64,000 nt of DNA from the NCBI GenBank assembly GCA_903813345.2, contig CAIIXF020000005.1, positions 4,369,375-4,433,374 of the forward strand. Direction: 5' to 3'. The position numbers and the translations under genes are program-made. Source of the DNA: Owenia fusiformis (Eukaryota; Annelida; Polychaeta; Sabellida; Oweniidae). This document shows positions 32,655 to 42,821 of the stretch, piece by piece. The notes below the pieces were generated by a model, which ran no database searches, was not told the DNA's origin, and worked only from the letters and a program-made list of their open reading frames with translations. Position 1 is the first letter of the stretch. Every line of letters starts with the position of its first letter.

Positions 32655-32905
32655 AAGATCATGTCTGGATAAAGTTGGGAGGAGACAATGGTGGTGGGAG
32701 TACTAAAATGACTTTTCAAGTTGTAAACACATTTCTATTTGCAATGTTTTGTGGACCTGATAGCAAGGAAAATTTAGAAGCAGTTCTAAAACTTTGGGCT
32801 TGAAATTCAAAATTCAAAGACTATGAAATACAAGTGTAGATTGCTCCTGTGTGGAGACCATGCATTTTTAACCAAAACTACAGGCTTATCTGGAACGATA
32901 TTCCC
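32655..32905 (+). pseudogene. Fragment of the unnamed transposase-like family (central part)
   Basis: VWIKLGGDNGGGSTKMTFQV, then KENLEAVLKLW and, in another phase, LLLCGDHAFLTKTTGLSG. This is the same block order as at 8.9 kb, with a stop (near 32802) and a phase change between the N-L-E block and the GD(Y/H) block. It ends abruptly in a C-run where the SGNH fossil begins, so a deletion or insertion joined the two. Confidence 0.5.
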
Positions 32906-33315
32906 CCCCTCCCATTCCTGTGTCCCGCTTTAAGGCCATAGCAGAGGGCCTGTTGTCCACAGGGGAAAAAATTCTGAGACTTAACCCCAACGTGAGAGGC
33001 ATCATCATCAGCTCACTCATTAGATGCCATTGGGCTAAGGGGAATAGGCATAGCCCCTCAGAGAGGGCAGCCATCCATTTCAACTCGGCGGTTGAGTCTA
33101 TCAACGCTTATCTCTTGGATCTCACATTTAGAAGGAATATTTTCCTCCCCCCAACACACCAAGAATAACATTCTTAATCAATGTGCCATTATGGGACTCT
33201 TCTCAGTACACTCAATGGTTGGATACACCAGATCCAGTACACCTGAATGACGAAGGTGAGGGTAGATTGATCGCAGGATGGGTGGCCATGGCTGAGATAG
33301 CCATGGGCCTCTAGA
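32905..33315 (+). other. SGNH-hydrolase fossil (third copy in window)
   Basis: An open frame with RLNPNVRGIIISSLIRCHWA and HFNSAVESINAYL is followed in another phase by WDSSQYTQWLDTPDPVHLND and GRLIAGWVAMAEIAMG to a stop. DPVHLN is block V (catalytic Asp/His) of SGNH/GDSL hydrolases. Similar hydrolase domains are carried by some tyrosine-recombinase retroelements and LINEs, and also by host genes; which applies here is unknown. It is broken, with about one interruption, and its 5' part is missing. Confidence 0.5.
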
Positions 33316-33599
33316 CAGGACCTCCTCCCTCACACATGTGTTTATGGTGCAATGTAAAAAATCTGATATTAACATTCCCCCAATCGGCCTAGAGGAGCGC
33401 AATGACGAAAACCCATACAAAATCTTTAACAGAAGAAAATGGGAAGTGGTAATAATAATCCTTTTAGCCCTTGGTCTTGATGAAAATAGAAGTACCCAGA
33501 ATAAAAAATCAAAATGCTAACTTAATGGACGGCCTGAGAGTAAAGGGCAAACAATTAAAGCAAACATTTATTTTTGTGAAATTTTACATTTTTGTAAAC

Positions 33600-34045
33600 A
33601 TGCATCATTAGATAACCCCTGAAACAGTCAAAAAGACAATACGTAGTGATATGAACAATATAGATGTCAATATCCGTATTCTAATTGCAACAAATGCTGC
33701 AGGCATGGGGATCAATTTTGCAGGCGTGAATGATGTAGTGAATTATGGCCACCTTCTGACATGGATACTTACTTACAGCAGATCAGAAGAGCTTGAAGAA
33801 CTAGCAGTCAAGGTCATACTCTTATGTACTTCCCCGCCCAAATGCGTAACTTAGATGCCGATATGATTTGCTATTTAGGAGACACTGAATGTCATATGGA
33901 GAACATCTTGGAGTGTTTACAATTCCAAAAAGTCAGATATGACACCACATAAATGTTGCGACATTTGCACAATAGACTGCCATTGTAGTTGAAATTCAGA
34001 TGCATCATGCATCATCTGCAATGCAACAGAGAGAGATGCTATAAG
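33600..34045 (+). pseudogene. RecQ-like helicase fragment (motifs V-VI and zinc-binding region)
   Basis: VNIRILIATNAAGMGINFAG with VNDVVNYG matches helicase motif V of RecQ enzymes (x-x-T-x-A-x-GMG-I...). In another phase RRA, LMYFPAQMRNLDADMI and then CCDICTIDCHC correspond to the arginine-finger motif VI, its downstream strand and the RecQ zinc-binding cysteines. RecQ helicases unwind DNA 3' to 5'. The N-terminal helicase lobe is absent and several stops and phase changes are present, so it is a relic. Multicopy RecQ-like genes are common in aquatic invertebrates and probably travel with mobile elements. Confidence 0.6.
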
Positions 34046-34339
34046 TATAAGAATGTAAAAAGCCATTTATCCCTACATTAGACAATCCTTGTAGATTTTT
34101 TTTCATAAATTATTTCATTTTTGTTCACATTATAATTCAATTATAATTTAAACATATTGTAATCTGAAAAAGTATGCACTTTAGAATGTTAACTTAAATT
34201 AATATTTTGTATCATTAGGTGATCCAGTACATATATATATATATTTGTATTATTTGTAACTATTATTTGAGTTATTTGTTTTGCGTTACATGTGTGTGGT
34301 ATGAACAGAAGCAAAACAATTTAGCATTCATCCCTCATT

Positions 34340-34795
34340 CATAAAGAGCAAGCACCTTGCAGCAATGTTTGACTCCTTTTTTAGACCCCATCTTGATTGT
34401 TATGATATAATCTATCACTGTGGTAAAAAAACAACTCTTGATTAACTTGAAAGAGATCAATACCAAGCAGCATGTATTATTACTGGGGTGATCCACGGAT
34501 CAAATTCTGATCAGTGCTAAAATTATTAAATTGGCAAAACCTCATTGATCGACGAAAGTCTCACATTGCTGCTTTTATGTTCAAACTGTCAAAAGGTCTC
34601 ATGCCAGCTTAAGTTAATGATATTTTCCAAAATTACACTGTGCAAATATAGCGACAAACAAGACAACTACTGCAACAAACAAAAAAAGCGGATACAAAAG
34701 GACAACCTCCTCCACAAGGGAAAGATGGTCTAATGAACAAGGTGATCAACAGAAAACTAATCGCCACTTCTCAGACGCATTAGCTGAGAAGTGAA
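34340..34795 (+). mobile_element. Degraded LINE fragment (RT C-terminal region)
   Basis: LAAMFDSFFRPHLDCYDIIY and QYQAACIITGVIHGSNSD, then KSHIAAFMFKLSKGLMPA in another phase, match the post-RT region of Jockey/CR1-like LINEs (S-x-(F/L)-x-x-(H/Q)LDY-x-x-(I/V)-(I/V)Y; Q-x-x-A-x-x-x-(I/V)TG). Several stops and frame changes are present. It differs from the 5.4/16.2-kb clade and is closer to the 45.7-kb LINE (SHMDYCSSIYGG). Confidence 0.55.
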
Positions 34796-35569
34796 GCAAA
34801 TGTGTTGATTGATAATTGTCCCCTGAAGTAGAGATTACTTTAAAGAAATAGCTAAAAGGGCACTTTTAGATTCAGGCTCAGAAATTTCTAATATTTCAAG
34901 TTCATTTTTTGAACAACATTTTGAAGATATGAAATTACAAAGTGCACAGTTTTTCTATTGACTGAATCTCAAATTCAAAAAAAATTACACAACCACTGAA
35001 TCAGGTTGGATTATGGCCATGTAATAAGGATTTTTGTTATTTCCAGTCAAGAAACGCCTGTGTGAGGATGAGACAGATATAAGCTACATGAAAGGAAGTT
35101 GAGACCAATCACTGCTACAAAACAAACAACAGATTCAGATCCAGCATCCAAAATCAAGGCAAATATATCACATCTTTCGGAAGAGTGAGACATCTTCAAA
35201 GTAATCGTTCACAGCTCTTCACAGATGATGACATAATCAAATGCAGCAGTGGTAAAATGTTTGGTAAAAGTGCAGCTGATAACAATAGTACGACAATAGA
35301 TCAAGATAAACTAAATCTGTTGGAGGAAATACACCATAAGAAAAGTAAGAGATCGAAAATGTATATTAATTGAAAATTAATTGGTTTTATGTTTTTATTA
35401 GATGTAAACAAATTGGTTGCTAGGAAGTAGAGTTGAATGTAGGTCAATGCACATGCGCAGATGCACGCTATTTTCCATCCATTTCTTTATACAAAAGAAA
35501 GAAGTTCGTTATCTGAGTGAATCTGATAAGTGTTTGTTTTATATAATCTTTTTGATATATTTAGGTTCA

Positions 35570-36075
35570 ATGATTATTGATCTATAGAATGAGAGCCTTG
35601 AATGGTACAAACAGAGGATGGGCAGTGTGACTGCACTTAATTTTGGATTGATCAACAAAATTGAAAGTAATGAAAGCCGGGCGATAAAAACAGCCAGGAA
35701 CATGAAGCAAATGCTAAAACTGCTTATTTAAATGCAATGGGCCAGTGTGAGATATATGGTGATCCACTTGTTTTCAGATCATCTGGTATTGTGCGCCACC
35801 CGACAATTGGATACATACGAGGTAGCCCTGATGGATTTGTAAGCTGCAAATGCAAAACTTATCCAATGGAAATCAAATGTCCCTATCACGCTAGAGATAT
35901 GTCCATAAATGAGGTGGTTGAATGTGGCAAACTAAAATTCATTAATAAGGAGCATAATCTTCTTATTTGTGAACATGATTACTTTGCCCATGTCCAGGGC
36001 ATCATGGGTCTTACAAATGCAAATAATCTACATTTCATCGTTTGGACAACCAATTTTGGGATAATCTACTGCTAA
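35570..36075 (+). pseudogene. YqaJ-like (PD-(D/E)XK) nuclease, nearly complete core, one frameshift
   Basis: ESLEWYKQRMGSVTALNFG opens the domain. After a phase change near 35725, a 112-codon frame (35737-36075) carries YIRGSPDGFV, TYPMEIKCPY and YFAHVQGIMGLTN. W-(Y/F)-x-x-R-x-G-x-x-TA, the SPDG aspartate, the E-x-K of MEIKCP and a late Gln form the YqaJ/lambda-exonuclease active site. These enzymes degrade one DNA strand 5' to 3' and assist recombination. All catalytic residues visible are intact; only the joint between the two parts is shifted, so an intron or sequencing indel is an alternative. A RecQ-like relic lies 1.5 kb upstream on the same strand. Confidence 0.6.
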
Positions 36076-36514
36076 ATCTACAACTTTTTAAACCAAAAAT
36101 AAAAGTATATCTGGAATTATGTTGGTTTTATGAGGACATCAACAATTTTTTGTTGTCAGAAACATGACGTTTAAATTTCCATAATTTGTTTCAATAATAT
36201 CATAAGAAAATAATAGTTATAGAGGATAAAAATCCATAAAAAATTATTTATCTTGAAATTTTAAATGTTAATTTCAAAACAAATAAGCAACATTTCTAAA
36301 TTTATATTATACATAGGACTATCAGCATTTTTTACATGTCAATTGTTTTTGCAATATAAAGCATTTTAACATATCAACTATTGCTCATTGTACTTTTATA
36401 ATTATAGCTACTTATATGCCAGAATATAAATTTATGACAACATTGGATAGGGGGTCATATAAGTCTATTTTTCAGATGAATTAAGATTTATTTAGGCATG
36501 CCAAAAGAATACTC

Positions 36515-36754
36515 TTTGACATTCTTGGGCTATTTTGACACAATCATTTATCAAATACATATGCATCTAATGTCAACAATTTAATGATATCATCTGCATA
36601 TCTGTATCATAATGTATTTATCCCAAATATATACAAGTAGATTCAGGTTATCTATTTTGTTACAGAGAAAAGATATAATATTATTAGGTAACTATAAACT
36701 CATGGTATTAGTAAGAAACTGTATAATATATAATAATCATGAGATAAAACCAAT
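36515..36754 (+). repeat. 240-bp direct repeat, left copy
   Basis: TTTGACATTCTTGGGCTATT through CATGAGATAAAACCAAT is identical by eye to 43,713-43,952, 7.2 kb downstream in the same orientation. Confidence 0.9.
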
Positions 36755-37024
36755 ATCAGACCATTTCCTTTGATATTTTATTAACTCATACTGTAGATAT
36801 CAAATACAGGGTTCATATCTGGAAGTCAGGGAAAAAGTTTTATTTTTCCAGAAACCTGGAACTCTGAAATTAGACAAAAAATGGCTAATAAAGTCAGGGA
36901 AATTTCTCTTTTTCAACTCTGAGAAGGTTCTATAAACAAAGCAAAAATAACATGGTAAAATTTTTAGGCTCTCTTCACTCGCCATATCTATGCATTTGTC
37001 ATTTCTAATAACCTTAGTGACATT

Positions 37025-37290
37025 ATTTAACTTAGTGATTGATTCTGCAGTCAGTTGTTTATATGAAACAAATGGTATCTTGCAGTATATCAGGGCACTA
37101 TATATATGTCTGTCATTGGTAATATGTATGTTTATACAATGTTTAATTTCCAAAGTTGGCTTAATGGAGAGTTTTATCATTTTACTTAGTGATTGATTCT
37201 GCTGTCAGTTATTTATATGAAACAAAAATTGTCTTGCAGTATATCAAAGCACTATATATATGTCTTTCATTGGTAATATGTATGTAAAAA
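37025..37290. repeat. ~155-bp tandem duplication
   Basis: ACTTAGTGATTGATTCTGC and GCACTATATATATGTCT(G/T)TC each occur twice, spaced 154-155 bp apart, inside fossil A. Confidence 0.8.
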
Positions 37291-37864
37291 CCTGAACACT
37301 CAAGGCTGGAGCATATGAGAGAAATCAGCTGCATGTATAATCCATAATTCAATATTGTTAAATGATACCTTAAAGATTACAAAAGGTGTGAAAACAGTCT
37401 GGACTTGTTAAAGATAATTAACTTTTAACTGATTAAATAAGGTAATTAGACTAGAGTTTAGCAGGAAGCATTGGTATTTGATTAAGTCATTAAAAATAAC
37501 AACAGGATTAAAACAACACTTGGTATGATATTTAAGCTGACCATGAAACATTAAAAAGACTTTGAGGAGGATAATGGTTATTAACTATTTGCAGAACAAT
37601 GACATGACAGTTTAGCAAGTGATTATGACTATTCTTTACTTGATCAGAAACTGTTAACAAGTTTGTCAATTGTCATAATATGATGTAAAGTGTATGTACA
37701 ATTCAAACATGATCGTAACAACCACTGTATAAAAATTCTGTAGGGAACTCATTAGGATGGAGATAATTTTAGAATACATTATGAAAAATTTTTAAAGAAA
37801 ATATTCGATACATGTGGATAAATGAGTCTTATGCTCGCATTCCAACTTTTGTTATGTTTTTTTC

Positions 37865-38160
37865 GCTTTTGTTGATTAACAGGCGAAACCTTGTGTTAAC
37901 AAGAATTATTTTTAACCAAGAATCTATATAATATTTTCCTATTATCGATAAATTGAGATTTGTGATTACAATCCAATTCTTGTTTTTTCGTTTTGTTGAT
38001 CAACGGGCGAAATCTTGTGCTCACAAGAGTATGCTTTTTCTTACTAGAATATCCTTCTTATTATTCATAAGTTGAGATTTGTGATTACAATCCAACCAGT
38101 TTTTTTGTCATTGTTGCTAAACAGGCGAAGCTTTGTGTTCACAAGAATTTGTGTTAATCA
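37865..38160. repeat. ~120-bp tandem repeat, three units
   Basis: GTTG(A/C)T(T/C/A)AAC(A/G)GGCGAA...CTTGTG(T/C)T(A/C)ACAAGA recurs at 37872, 37994 and 38113, with GAGATTTGTGATTACAATCC between. Placed just upstream of the SGNH frame, it may be a leader array of fossil A. Confidence 0.8.
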
Positions 38161-38274
38161 GAAATCACAGTATCTAATATAATCATGTGATAAGATAAAA
38201 AATTAAAAAATGTATTTTTAATTACAGTGTATTAAACATTAAATCAAGCTGTTCTACCAGGGGGTAAAGTGAAC

Positions 38275-38919
38275 ATGTTAAAACTAAAAATGCATGTGAA
38301 AATCAGAATAATTGGACATTCAATAGTAGAAAAGATGAAAAATTCAGATTATTCAATCAATTTAAAACTGGAACATGACTCCTACGTTGCAACATTGACT
38401 AGTATTCCTGGAGGCACAATTTTCGAGAAAAAATCTATTCGTACTCACTGCCACAACTGTCCAGAAGGATCTGAAGCTTATTTGGTTATTATACAGATGG
38501 GGGAAAATGAACTGTCTAATCTGGGACCAAAAATAGTAGCAAGGAACATTTTAACTTTCTCTCAGGAAAACCTTAACATTTATTCACATGTACGCAGACT
38601 GGTTATTGGTTCATTGATTAAAAGGTGCCATTCAAGATCAAAATATAAAATAAAAACTCAACAACAAGAAGACATGTACAATATTGATATCGCAGCATGT
38701 AATCATAGACTTCAGAAGGCCATCAGGAAGATCAATAACCCTAGGTTAAGATTCAAGAAACATAAAGATTTTGATAATTACAAATCCCAGTACCTATGTA
38801 ACATAGATAGTTGGATTGATCCAGTGCACCTCAATAAACTAGGCAAACAACATTTACTTAGAAGTTGGAAGGGAATGCTACTAAACTACATTACAGACAG
38901 GACATCGGGAATTATTTAA
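38275..38919 (+). other. SGNH-hydrolase domain of retroelement fossil A
   Basis: The frame carries block I (IRIIGHSIVEKM), block III (QMGENELSN), block IV-like VIGSLIKRCHSR and block V (WIDPVHLNKLGKQ), the order of SGNH/GDSL esterases. Such a domain is known from some DIRS/Ngaro-type elements, where its role is unknown. The frame looks whole. It is part of fossil A and not an independent gene. Confidence 0.65.
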
Positions 38920-39289
38920 GTGAGTGAGATTGGCATTGCTCGTTAAACCAATGCTACTTTAGGGAGTATAACTATGATAAGATATGATTGTTACTAAAAT
39001 ATCTAATATTGTCTTGTAATTAAGATAAAGTGCATGTAATTAAATAAGCCTAAAATGAAATCAATTTAAATATTTAAAAAATTGGTATTAATTGGTTATA
39101 ATTTATTCCAAAAGGTAGATCAAGTGTCTAAGAATGGCAAAACCAGGGGGTGGTATGTCATCGAGAACTGAGGGCACCAACAGAGATATGGTTAGTAATA
39201 AATGAAGGTAAGCAACTAAAGTCATCACTATTATATTGCTCAAATGTATATCTTTAATGACTACTCCCTAAAAAAAACACATAGACCAA

Positions 39290-39895
39290 AAATACAAATA
39301 AATGGCTTTTAAGGGTGGAAAGTCACAATAACATAGTTTTGGGAAATTTATCTCATATTATTTAAAAACTATGCTTACTTCAATTCAGTAATGTTTCTCC
39401 TGCAATCTTGAACACAGTGTATGGTGTTATTTGATCATGATTAATAGCTGAATACAGTGGTTTCTTTATCTAGAAACTATTCATTGTGACTTATGAAGGC
39501 CATGATCAAGAGAGATGGGGGGGGGGAGTTACAAGGACTTACAAGTCGGTTTCTTTCAAGGTAATTTGGCTGAAACAATGCAACATAATTACTCTTCTGA
39601 GCTGCTCATTAATCTTGGCTTTGACAAATGGGAACAGTAATAGCAGACTGTTATCAGAACCTTGCAAATAAATCTTCTTTACACTTTTTCTAGTATTTTC
39701 AGAGAAAATAGATGATATGTGTAGATTTCACTTACTAACATTTACATTTTAAATAAAATTTAAAGGAAAGTAAATAAAAACATTTCAACTTAGTGTGCAT
39801 TCGCTAGAAAATATTTCCTTCTAGCGCCAGGTTCAATTTACATATATTACATCACCGTCAGTTGTATGAAATAACGAACAGACCCGTTAGGCTGC
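39290..39895. other. Spacer before the HARBI1-like gene
   Basis: AT-rich with a G-run (39518-39527). No coding signal; promoter motifs begin at about 39900. Confidence 0.4.
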
Positions 39896-39952
39896 CGGGA
39901 ATCACGTGACTTGTCTTGAGTCACGTGACTTGGTATATGATTCTTGATCAAA
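39896..39952 (+). promoter_or_regulatory. Twin TCACGTGAC E-boxes just upstream of the HARBI1-like gene
   Basis: TCACGTGACTTG occurs at about 39902 and again 20 bp on, 20-50 bp before the ATG at 39953. TCACGTGAC matches the USF/MITF/TFE (CLEAR-type) consensus. The exact duplication in a core-promoter position suggests a real control element. Confidence 0.55.
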
Positions 39953-40327
39953 ATGGCAGCAAGTAAACTGGCGCAAATTTTATTTCTTGAAGAATTTATG
40001 GAAAGTTTGAGTAGTTCTAGCGAGAGTCCCGATTCGTCAGATGACGAGGAGATTGTAATGTTAATGGCTATACTCAGAAGGGATATTCCAAAAGTTATTA
40101 CCTTCTGTGAGATTGTAAATCGCTTCGACAAATTGGAATTTCGTCGACATTTCCGGATTGAAAGGGGTGAGTTTGACATAACAGAAAAATTGAACAGTTT
40201 ATCGCCCTAGTTAGCCTATAAATGAACCTGTAATTGTATATATTATTGTTATAAACATCCCCTCTGGGTCTACCAATCAGTAGTACATTTATCCCTGAGT
40301 ATAGTCCAGATTTCTGTACATGTACCA

Positions 40328-40505
40328 CTGGCGGATCTGGGGGGGGGGGGGGCTGGGGGCCCACCCCCCCCCCCACCTTGGGTAGGCCCAGAAAAAAAAT
40401 TGGGGGCCCACTTTTCGGTTTTAGGGGCCCAAAATTTATTGGAATATTTTTATTAGACTTTGAAAATGCCCCCCCCCCCCCTTGTTGGTTTCTGGATCCC
40501 CCCAT
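40328..40505. mobile_element. G/C-run MITE (GGCGGATC-type ends) in intron 1
   Basis: CTGGCGGATCTGGGGGGG at the left and CCCCCCTTG...TTTCTGGATCCCCCCATG at the right form an imperfect inverted repeat around AAAAATTGGGGGCCCA-type sequence. It matches a MITE type common in marine invertebrates and fish. It produces spurious glycine/proline-rich open frames on both strands. Confidence 0.55.
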
Positions 40506-41029
40506 GTGTACCTGTAGATGCCAGTACGTATGCATAATGCACATTGTTGTGAAACATAGTTTTTCATTACTTTCAGAATCCTACAATGAACTATGCAGAA
40601 GGCTGGAACCTCACTTGTCAGCATGGCACGTACAGGCAGGTGAAGGTGGCAGGGGCCGCAGGCAACGTCTTTCAACAGAGAAGAAAGTTCTGATTGGATT
40701 ATGGTATTTTGCCAATAAGGAAACTATTAGATCACTGGCTATAAAACTTGGTGTGGCAAATTTGAAAGTGCACGACATTATCCAGGAGTTTGTTGCCAGT
40801 GTGATGATCATCAAAGATGAAGTAATACATTGGCCCTCACAAGATGATATGAATGAGGCGGATGAGGCATTCCGTGCATTTAGAGGTACATGTTTCACAT
40901 TTCACTACCATTGGCATTATGTTCTAGTCGATCCCCCTCAGTCATAATAAAGCACACAAACATGTATTTTTTGACAACTGCATCAGAACAAAAATGTACA
41001 TTTCTAATTGATTAGACTATTTACATATA

Positions 41030-41191
41030 CAGTAAAACCAGTTTTAGTGGAAGACCTTTGGTATCTCTAAAAGGTGTTCCACTAATAGATATTCATTTAA
41101 CATTAAGTCAATTGGTCTTGGAACTCTGAAAAGTGTTCCACTTACAGATGTTTTCCACTTCTAGAGGTGTTCTACTTCACTTGTTTCACTG
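41030..41191. mobile_element. Pogo/Tigger-like MITE, 162 bp, TA-flanked, in intron 2
   Basis: CAGTAAAACCAGTTTTAGTG at the left and CTTGTTTCACTG at the right, with TA on both sides (41028-41029, 41192-41193). It is the best-bounded member of the family also at 10.6, 21.4 and 26.5 kb. Confidence 0.8.
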
Positions 41192-42270
41192 TATTGATTT
41201 TATTATGAAGTATTGTGAACTTTATTTTATAATTCATGAAACTTATTAGAAATTGTAATCCTTTTTATTCCAGGCATACCAGGTATAATAGGTGCCACAG
41301 ATGGGACTCATACCCCAATTCCAAAACCCTCTGGGACAGGGGCAGATTACATCAATAGAAAGGGATTTTTCCATGTGACAAGTTCATTCTTGGCAATGCA
41401 GCATATCCCCTATCTGAGAAGCTTATCACACCTTATAGGGACACTGGCCATTTGACAAGAGCCCAGGAGAAGTTTAATTACCATCACAGTGCCTCAAGAA
41501 TGGTGATTGAGCGCACCATTGGACATTTAAAGGAATGTTTCAGAAAGCTACAAGCCCTTGACTGTGATGTTTCAAGGGCAAGTGAATACATAATTACTTG
41601 CTGTGTACTCCACAACATTTGTATATCAATGGGGGAGATACTGACCGATGAAGAGGTATGCATGGATGAAGATTTCCCCCCTTTTGCAAACCACAATATT
41701 CAGAATAATAATGCAGCTATCAACCTAAGAGACAGACTTGCTGCCCAGTTTGCATGAAGTGGAGCTCTAACATTTAAAAAATTGAAAACGTCTATTATTT
41801 AACCTGTTAACAGGGTGTCCAAGTGGAAAGTACTTACTTAGTAAAATCTTTTGTGTACAAAATCACCAAAAACAGATTAACTTTTGTAATGGCCAAATAT
41901 TTTATTGACAAGTGGGCGGAGTTTTCCCATGAACCAAATTTTTAGATAGAGGCATCTCATTGGCCAACTGCCAAAACTTCAACTTTGCATAAATAATCCA
42001 TGTTCCTGGGGCCGGGGCTATGTTGTTGCTGGTTTTCCCATCCAGTCTTACTTATTAGAGCTACACCTCGTCGAGTCTGGACATGAGAGTAAATGCATTT
42101 CGTTTCTATCTTCCACTTGTTGGACTGTTTGGATTTTTATTAGGCTAACCTGCGATCATCTTTATTTCTGTTTGAACAATAATCTTGGAGAACTCAGCTT
42201 ATTTATAAGGCTACAACACTCACAGAAACAGTACTATACAGGCAGTTCTATCAAGGACTCCGTTGACGCT

Positions 42271-42690
42271 ATGGCAACACCAAACAAACAGAAAACTAGC
42301 ACTTCAACGGAAGATGAAAAAGTTGGGATCTGCGGATACTTCAACGATGTGTCCCCATTAAAGACATCAAGGAAAAACAATGTCTATTTTAACGCAAAGT
42401 ATCAAACTGGGATATCAGATGAAGATGACTTAAATGTTGTATGTTTCGACAAGACTTAATACACAGAGCTTAAAAGTTTACACGAGAGACAAATCCAATG
42501 TCGTCTTCAGAATGCCATGACAATACCTAGTTTCTCTGGAATTAAACCAGATATCAAAATTACAGGAGAGACTCGCATAACTCAGACAGAATTGAAGTTC
42601 CCATTCAAGCTTAAAGCGCAACCCGGGACGACTTCGAAGACAGACGTAAAAATGATCGTGGAGACGGAAATGATCGACACGAATGATATG
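42271..42690 (+). pseudogene. OB-fold-like multicopy gene, first exon, with one stop
   Basis: ATG at 42271 begins MATPNKQKTS. GICGYFNDVSPLKTSRKNN and DEDDLNVVCFDKT follow, then after a TAA (42457-42459) ELKSLHERQIQCRLQNAM and FPFKLKAQPGTTSKTD up to a GTAAGT donor at about 42691. The G-Y-x-x-(N/D)-(V/L)SP-x-K-x-S-x-x-N...F pattern recalls a single-strand-binding, RPA-like OB-fold family that is multicopy in aquatic invertebrates. One in-frame stop separates the halves. The 5' flank has CATTGGCC (about 41970) and a TATA-like GCATAAATAA (about 41988), so the promoter looks preserved. The family assignment is from memory. Confidence 0.4.
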
Positions 42691-42821
42691 GTAAGTATGA
42701 TTCAAAATAATTACGCCTAACGTCACCTTGCCCCAAAGTTACAAACCCAGGGAGTAAGGAGGTCAATATTAGCCCATGTCGCCAATTGGTTATCACACTC
42801 TATTCCATTATTATTGAATTA

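Larger units (their letters stand above)
36515..39290 (+). mobile_element. DIRS/Ngaro-type (tyrosine-recombinase) retroelement fossil A
   Basis: Starts with a 240-bp stretch identical to 43,713-43,952 in fossil B. It then has two tandem arrays, an SGNH-hydrolase frame, and a 3' part (ATGAAGGTAAGCAACTAAAG ... CTACTCCCTAAAAAA) that matches fossil B near 49,740-49,865. RT, RNase H and recombinase parts are not seen, so the element is broken by large internal loss. The exact 240-bp match suggests at least part of it is young. Confidence 0.6.
39953..41757 (+). pseudogene. HARBI1-like PIF/Harbinger transposase gene, three exons, defective
   Basis: Exons 39953-40166, 40577-40885 and 41274-41757 have consensus GTGAGT/GTACAT donors and TTTCAG/TTCCAG acceptors in matching phase. 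Exon 1 gives an acidic N-terminus then FDKLEFRRHFRI. Exon 2 gives LCRRLEPHLSAW, STEKKVLIGLWYFANKETIR (a winged-helix-like segment) and VHDIIQEF. Exon 3 gives GATDGTHTPIPKPSG with the first catalytic Asp, NRKGFF, then FILGNAAYPLSEKLITPYRD and MVIERTIGHLKECF with the catalytic Glu. Normal HARBI1 is about 350 residues. About 45 residues are missing between FFHV and FILG, the frame shifts there (near 41381), and the second catalytic Asp (GDSAYP) reads Asn. It is therefore inactive. Two MITEs sit in its introns. A domesticated, non-catalytic role is possible but the frameshift argues against it. Confidence 0.75.

Noticed and set aside
40098-40675. Glycine/proline-rich frames around 40.3-40.5 kb
   Set aside because: Caused by poly-G and poly-C runs of a MITE in intron 1 of the HARBI1-like gene.
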